Shown here piece by piece: positions 7,718 through 9,716 of a stretch of DNA of 9,716 nt. The notes under the pieces were generated by a model. The model did no database searches and had not been told where the DNA came from. It worked only from the letters and a program-made list of their open reading frames with translations. Positions within the stretch are counted from its first letter, which is position 1, and the number at the start of each line of letters is the position of its first letter. This DNA comes from Bacteroidales bacterium (GTDB lineage: Bacteria; Bacteroidota; Bacteroidia; Bacteroidales; FEN-979), in NCBI GenBank assembly GCA_023231065.1, contig JALNWE010000093.1, positions 1 to 9,716 on the forward strand, written 5' to 3'. The position numbers were made by a program, and so were the translations under genes.

Positions 7718-8878
7718 CTATTGGTTTTTACTGCTCCGGATGCTAAATTTTGAAATGGCAGAGGCGATTTTCGATTTATTGCTTTTCTCTTTTACTTTAT
7801 ATCTTGAATGATAAACGACTTCCCCTGATTTATTTACATAACCCTCAGTCCCATCAAGGTACCAAACCCGGGCCAGATCGCAATAAAAAATGTCAGCATC
7901 ATCAAATTGCGGAGTGATGACAAAACTCCCCGACCGGTTGATATAACCCCATTGACCGTTTTTCCCGACAGGAGCAAGTCCATTGCAAAAACCCGCTGCA
8001 ACATCGTCGAACTGGGGTTTAATCACGGTTTTACCGGAAGTATTAATAAATCCCCATTTATTATCGAACCGGACCGCGGCAAGCCCTTCAGAAAAAATGT
8101 TGACGGCCGTGTAAACCGGGGGTATCACGTATTGTCCGGTGGTATCGATGAATCCAATAAGGCGGGAATCCTGATCTTCAACAGGAGCCCTTCCATACAT
8201 AAAAACAGAACCTTGTAAATAATCCCCCTGGAATTTATATTCGTTAGAGGGAGTGATATACCCTCTTTTTTGACCCTGTTTATAAGCGAACGCAAGACCT
8301 TCAGAAAAAAGAGAAATTTCATCATAAATGATCGGAATAACAACATTTCCGTTGACATCGATGGCGCCAACTTTATTGCCCAGGATAACGGCGGCAAATC
8401 CATCATGGAAATTGGAACCGTATGCATAAATGAATGGGACCCTTACCTGTCCGGTCATATCAATATAACCGAATAACCATTTTTTCACATCCCCCATAGG
8501 GATCAATCCTTCTGAAGAATAATAAGCATCAGTAACAAGACGGAATTTAGCTGAAACCACCCTGGCCCCGGTTGCATCGATGAAGCCGGCGAACTGGATA
8601 CCGTTTGTGTCATCAATAATCATTGCCCGGTTATTGGAAAATCCCCAGGCCCCGGCATAGGAAGGGCTAATCACAACGGTTCCGGTTTGATCTATAAAAC
8701 CCCATCGTCGTTGGTCATTTTCATAAGGGAAAAGAGCTGTAGCTTTCGGGATAAACAAAGAAAGCATGTTCTTACCATAAGGCTGACAGTTACAATTGTA
8801 ATCAGGAGCTGGATCCGTTTTTTTCTTACATCCTGGAATTAAAAGGACAAGTAAAAAAAGAAATAAAGTCGGGCGCAT
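7718..8878 (-). CDS. WG-repeat lipoprotein, 386 residues
   Basis: The N-terminus is a lipoprotein signal peptide: hydrophobic LFLFLLVLLIPG then Cys17, followed by KKKTDPAP, so it should be lipid-anchored in the periplasm or outer membrane. The mature part is made of about nine WG (KWG) repeats, each built around a W/x-G-(F/Y)-I-(D/N)-x-(T/S)-G core followed by V-(I/V)-x-P-x-(F/Y). Clear copies are WGFIDQTG, AGFIDATG, FGYIDMTG, VGAIDVNG, IGFIDTTG, WGFINTSG, WGYINRSG and EGYVNKSG, with one degraded copy (RGYITPSN). Such repeats form a beta-rich scaffold; they have no established enzymatic role. After the last repeat a basic, Ser/Lys-rich tail of about 40 residues runs to the TAG stop. It is codirectional with the hybrid kinase downstream; a functional link (for example a periplasmic partner) is possible, but the kinase itself has no periplasmic part. 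Start ATG 8878 is fixed by the signal peptide. Confidence 0.93.
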   Translation of the reverse strand: MRPTLFLFLLVLLIPGCKKKTDPAPDYNCNCQPYGKNMLSLFIPKATALFPYENDQRRWGFIDQTGTVVISPSYAGAWGFSNNRAMIIDDTNGIQFAGFIDATGARVVSAKFRLVTDAYYSSEGLIPMGDVKKWLFGYIDMTGQVRVPFIYAYGSNFHDGFAAVILGNKVGAIDVNGNVVIPIIYDEISLFSEGLAFAYKQGQKRGYITPSNEYKFQGDYLQGSVFMYGRAPVEDQDSRLIGFIDTTGQYVIPPVYTAVNIFSEGLAAVRFDNKWGFINTSGKTVIKPQFDDVAAGFCNGLAPVGKNGQWGYINRSGSFVITPQFDDADIFYCDLARVWYLDGTEGYVNKSGEVVYHSRYKVKEKSNKSKIASAISKFSIRSSKNQ

Positions 8879-8976
8879 AAATCGGTGTAATTAAATGAGT
8901 TGATGATTCTAAAACAGGTGGTTCCCTGCCCCGGTCAAGTCTAGTGACGGCAATCAGGTATGTTATTTAAATGTTG

Positions 8977-9007
8977 TTTTGTTATGAAGGCAACAAACAT
9001 AACAAAA
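8977..9007. promoter_or_regulatory. Operator-like perfect inverted repeat upstream of the WG-repeat gene
   Basis: TTTTGTTATG (8977-8986) and CATAACAAAA (8998-9007) are perfect 10-bp inverted repeats with an 11-bp spacer, so the arm centres are 21 bp apart, about two helical turns. This fits binding of a dimeric regulator. There is no T tract in the right place on either strand, so a terminator is unlikely. The right arm overlaps the candidate -7 box on the minus strand. Confidence 0.45.
8994..9001 (-). promoter_or_regulatory. Candidate -7 box (TAnnTTTG) for the WG-repeat gene
   Basis: The minus strand reads TATGTTTG, an exact match, about 115 nt before the ATG at 8878, which would give a long leader. 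No clear -33 element. It lies inside the inverted repeat 8977-9007, so occupation of that repeat would be expected to block it. Confidence 0.35.
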
Positions 9008-9099
9008 AATGTATTATTGTTGTCTGGGAAGTGAAAATATTCTGGAAGAAACTGGACAAGATTAGCGCATACGATGCTGGATCTTGGATATTGTAAACC

Positions 9100-9181
9100 A
9101 AACCTTCCAGGTTTTAACTAATGAACATGGTTGTGGTTTGATAATAAACACCAACCTGTTGAATTTAAACCTGGAAGGTTT
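9100..9181. repeat. Pair of inverted 15-bp repeats (AAACCTTCCAGGTTT type)
   Basis: AAACCTTCCAGGTTT at 9100-9114 recurs as its exact reverse complement, AAACCTGGAAGGTTT, at 9167-9181, 52 bp apart. Each copy is itself a small palindrome (AAACCT / AGGTTT around a 3-bp centre). The right copy runs into further Ts. From memory this motif resembles dispersed intergenic palindromes in Bacteroidales genomes; that cannot be confirmed here. It may act as a transcription end structure or as a REP-like element. Confidence 0.6.
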
Positions 9182-9240
9182 TTCAAAAGGAACACAGGCT
9201 TAAAGTGCAAATCCCGAACCGATTCCGGAAAGTCAAATCA

Positions 9241-9316
9241 TTTTTTTTACCGCGAAACCACAAATATATCAATTCAATTATTTAATATTTTGCGCCTTAG
9301 CGACTTGGCGGTGAAA
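9241..9316. repeat. Intergenic repeat-like element with inverted ends
   Basis: The left end TTTTTTACCGC (within 9241-9253) and the right end GCGGTGAAAA (about 9308-9317) are near-perfect inverted repeats, with one mismatch in ten. The inside is AT-rich. The right half, TTTGCGCCTTAGCGACTTGG (9289-9308), is the periodic GCGC/CTTAG/CGACTTGGCGG type of sequence that I recall as a dispersed intergenic repeat in environmental genomes. No gene is plausible across it. Confidence 0.45.
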
Positions 9317-9464
9317 AGTAGTTTTCGGGGTAAATTCAATATTTGGTACCGGCTTGTATATTCAAATCGTTCAAGGGAACGAATTTGGGAGTAATTCCAT
9401 AAATGGATGGGTGACTTTATTATTCCTCCTGTTTGAAATAAAAAATAAACTTCATAATAGCCAT

Positions 9465-9716
9465 CTATTCTTTTACAAACTTCACGGTTGTCACCTGCTT
9501 GTTTTGATAAACCAGTCGGAGCAAATATAACCCAGGGCTCATTAAACTAACATCAAATTTTGTCTCACGCTGGCCGGAGGCAAGGGTTTGTAAGGATTTC
9601 AACCCTCCGTTGATATCAAATATCTCCAGCCTTGCATCTTTCTGATAATCTTTAATGTAAACCGAAGCCTGCATGCTATGCTGTGAACTTCGGGTTACAA
9701 GATATTCAGGCAATGA
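9465..9716 (-). CDS. C-terminal end of a third T9SS-exported protein (5' truncated by window edge)
   Basis: The frame is open to the right edge, so the TTG at 9713 is not a true start; 83 residues plus stop are visible. They match a T9SS type A sorting domain: ARLEIFDINGGLKSL, then SPGLYLLRLVYQNK and the terminal TTVKFVKE. The usual N-terminal PNP motif is missing: where it would be expected, about ten residues before the first strand (ASVYIKD), the sequence reads TRSSQHSMQ. The cargo part lies outside the window, so its function is unknown. It should be exported to the cell surface or medium by the same system as the proteins at 2-844 and 3435-5615. Confidence 0.88.
   Translation of the reverse strand, partial: SLPEYLVTRSSQHSMQASVYIKDYQKDARLEIFDINGGLKSLQTLASGQRETKFDVSLMSPGLYLLRLVYQNKQVTTVKFVKE

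Larger units (their letters stand above)
8879..9464. other. 586-bp intergenic region without a convincing gene
   Basis: It holds, from left to right, the leader of the WG-repeat gene, the palindrome at 8977-9007, the inverted pair at 9100-9181, the repeat-like element at 9241-9316 and a 12-bp palindrome TCCATAAATGGA (9396-9407). The only longer open frame, 9131-9394 on the plus strand, runs straight through two of these repeats and its product has no coding character. No clear terminator is seen after the T9SS gene ending at 9465. Confidence 0.6.

Noticed and set aside
8125..8427. 100-residue minus-strand ORF inside the WG-repeat gene
   Set aside because: It is the same strand but another frame within continuous WG repeats; the repeat frame is clearly the coding one and shows no frameshift.
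9131..9394. 87-residue plus-strand ORF in the right intergenic region
   Set aside because: It runs through the palindromic repeat at 9167-9181 and the element at 9241-9316; the product has no hydrophobic core pattern or motif and no promoter element precedes it.
9711..9713. TTG as start codon of an 82-residue protein at the right edge
   Set aside because: The frame stays open to the window end and the product is a bare sorting domain without signal peptide, so it is the tail of a longer gene.

Overview
The window looks like part of a Bacteroidetes (probably Bacteroidales-like, environmental) chromosome. Three genes end in type IX secretion system (T9SS) type A C-terminal sorting domains. One regulator is a TPR/transmembrane/LuxR-type HTH protein of a form common in this phylum. 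The start codons lack obvious Shine-Dalgarno sequences. Several intergenic regions carry a TAnnTTTG element, which is the -7 box of the Bacteroidetes primary sigma factor.

Layout, left to right. (1) 2-844 (+): the C-terminal end of a T9SS-exported protein, cut by the window edge, with a strong intrinsic terminator at 901-942. (2) 1064-1237 (-): an unannotated-looking 57-residue single-span membrane protein, convergent with gene 1 and divergent from the next gene. (3) 1360-3174 (+): a membrane-bound regulator with periplasmic TPRs and a cytoplasmic HTH. (4) 3435-5615 (+): a 726-residue secreted T9SS protein whose C-terminal third is paralogous to all that is visible of gene 1. A GC-rich hairpin separates it from the next gene. 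(5) 5704-7614 (-): a soluble PAS-PAS-HisKA-HATPase-REC hybrid histidine kinase with a cysteine motif in the first PAS. (6) 7718-8878 (-): a WG-repeat lipoprotein on the same strand as the kinase, 103 bp upstream of it. (7) 8879-9464: a repeat-bearing intergenic region with three separate inverted-repeat structures. (8) 9465-9716 (-): the C-terminal end of a third T9SS cargo protein, cut by the right edge.

Taken together this is a sensory and cell-surface neighbourhood. Two paralogous exported proteins flank a membrane-bound one-component regulator, and a hybrid kinase sits next to a periplasmic or outer-membrane WG-repeat protein. That the regulator controls the flanking cargo genes is an inference from position only. 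I see no CRISPR array, tRNA, rRNA, transposase or defence system. The best candidates for something undescribed are the 57-residue membrane protein, the paralogous secreted pair with no domain I recognise, and the operator-like palindrome lying over the candidate promoter of the WG-repeat gene.
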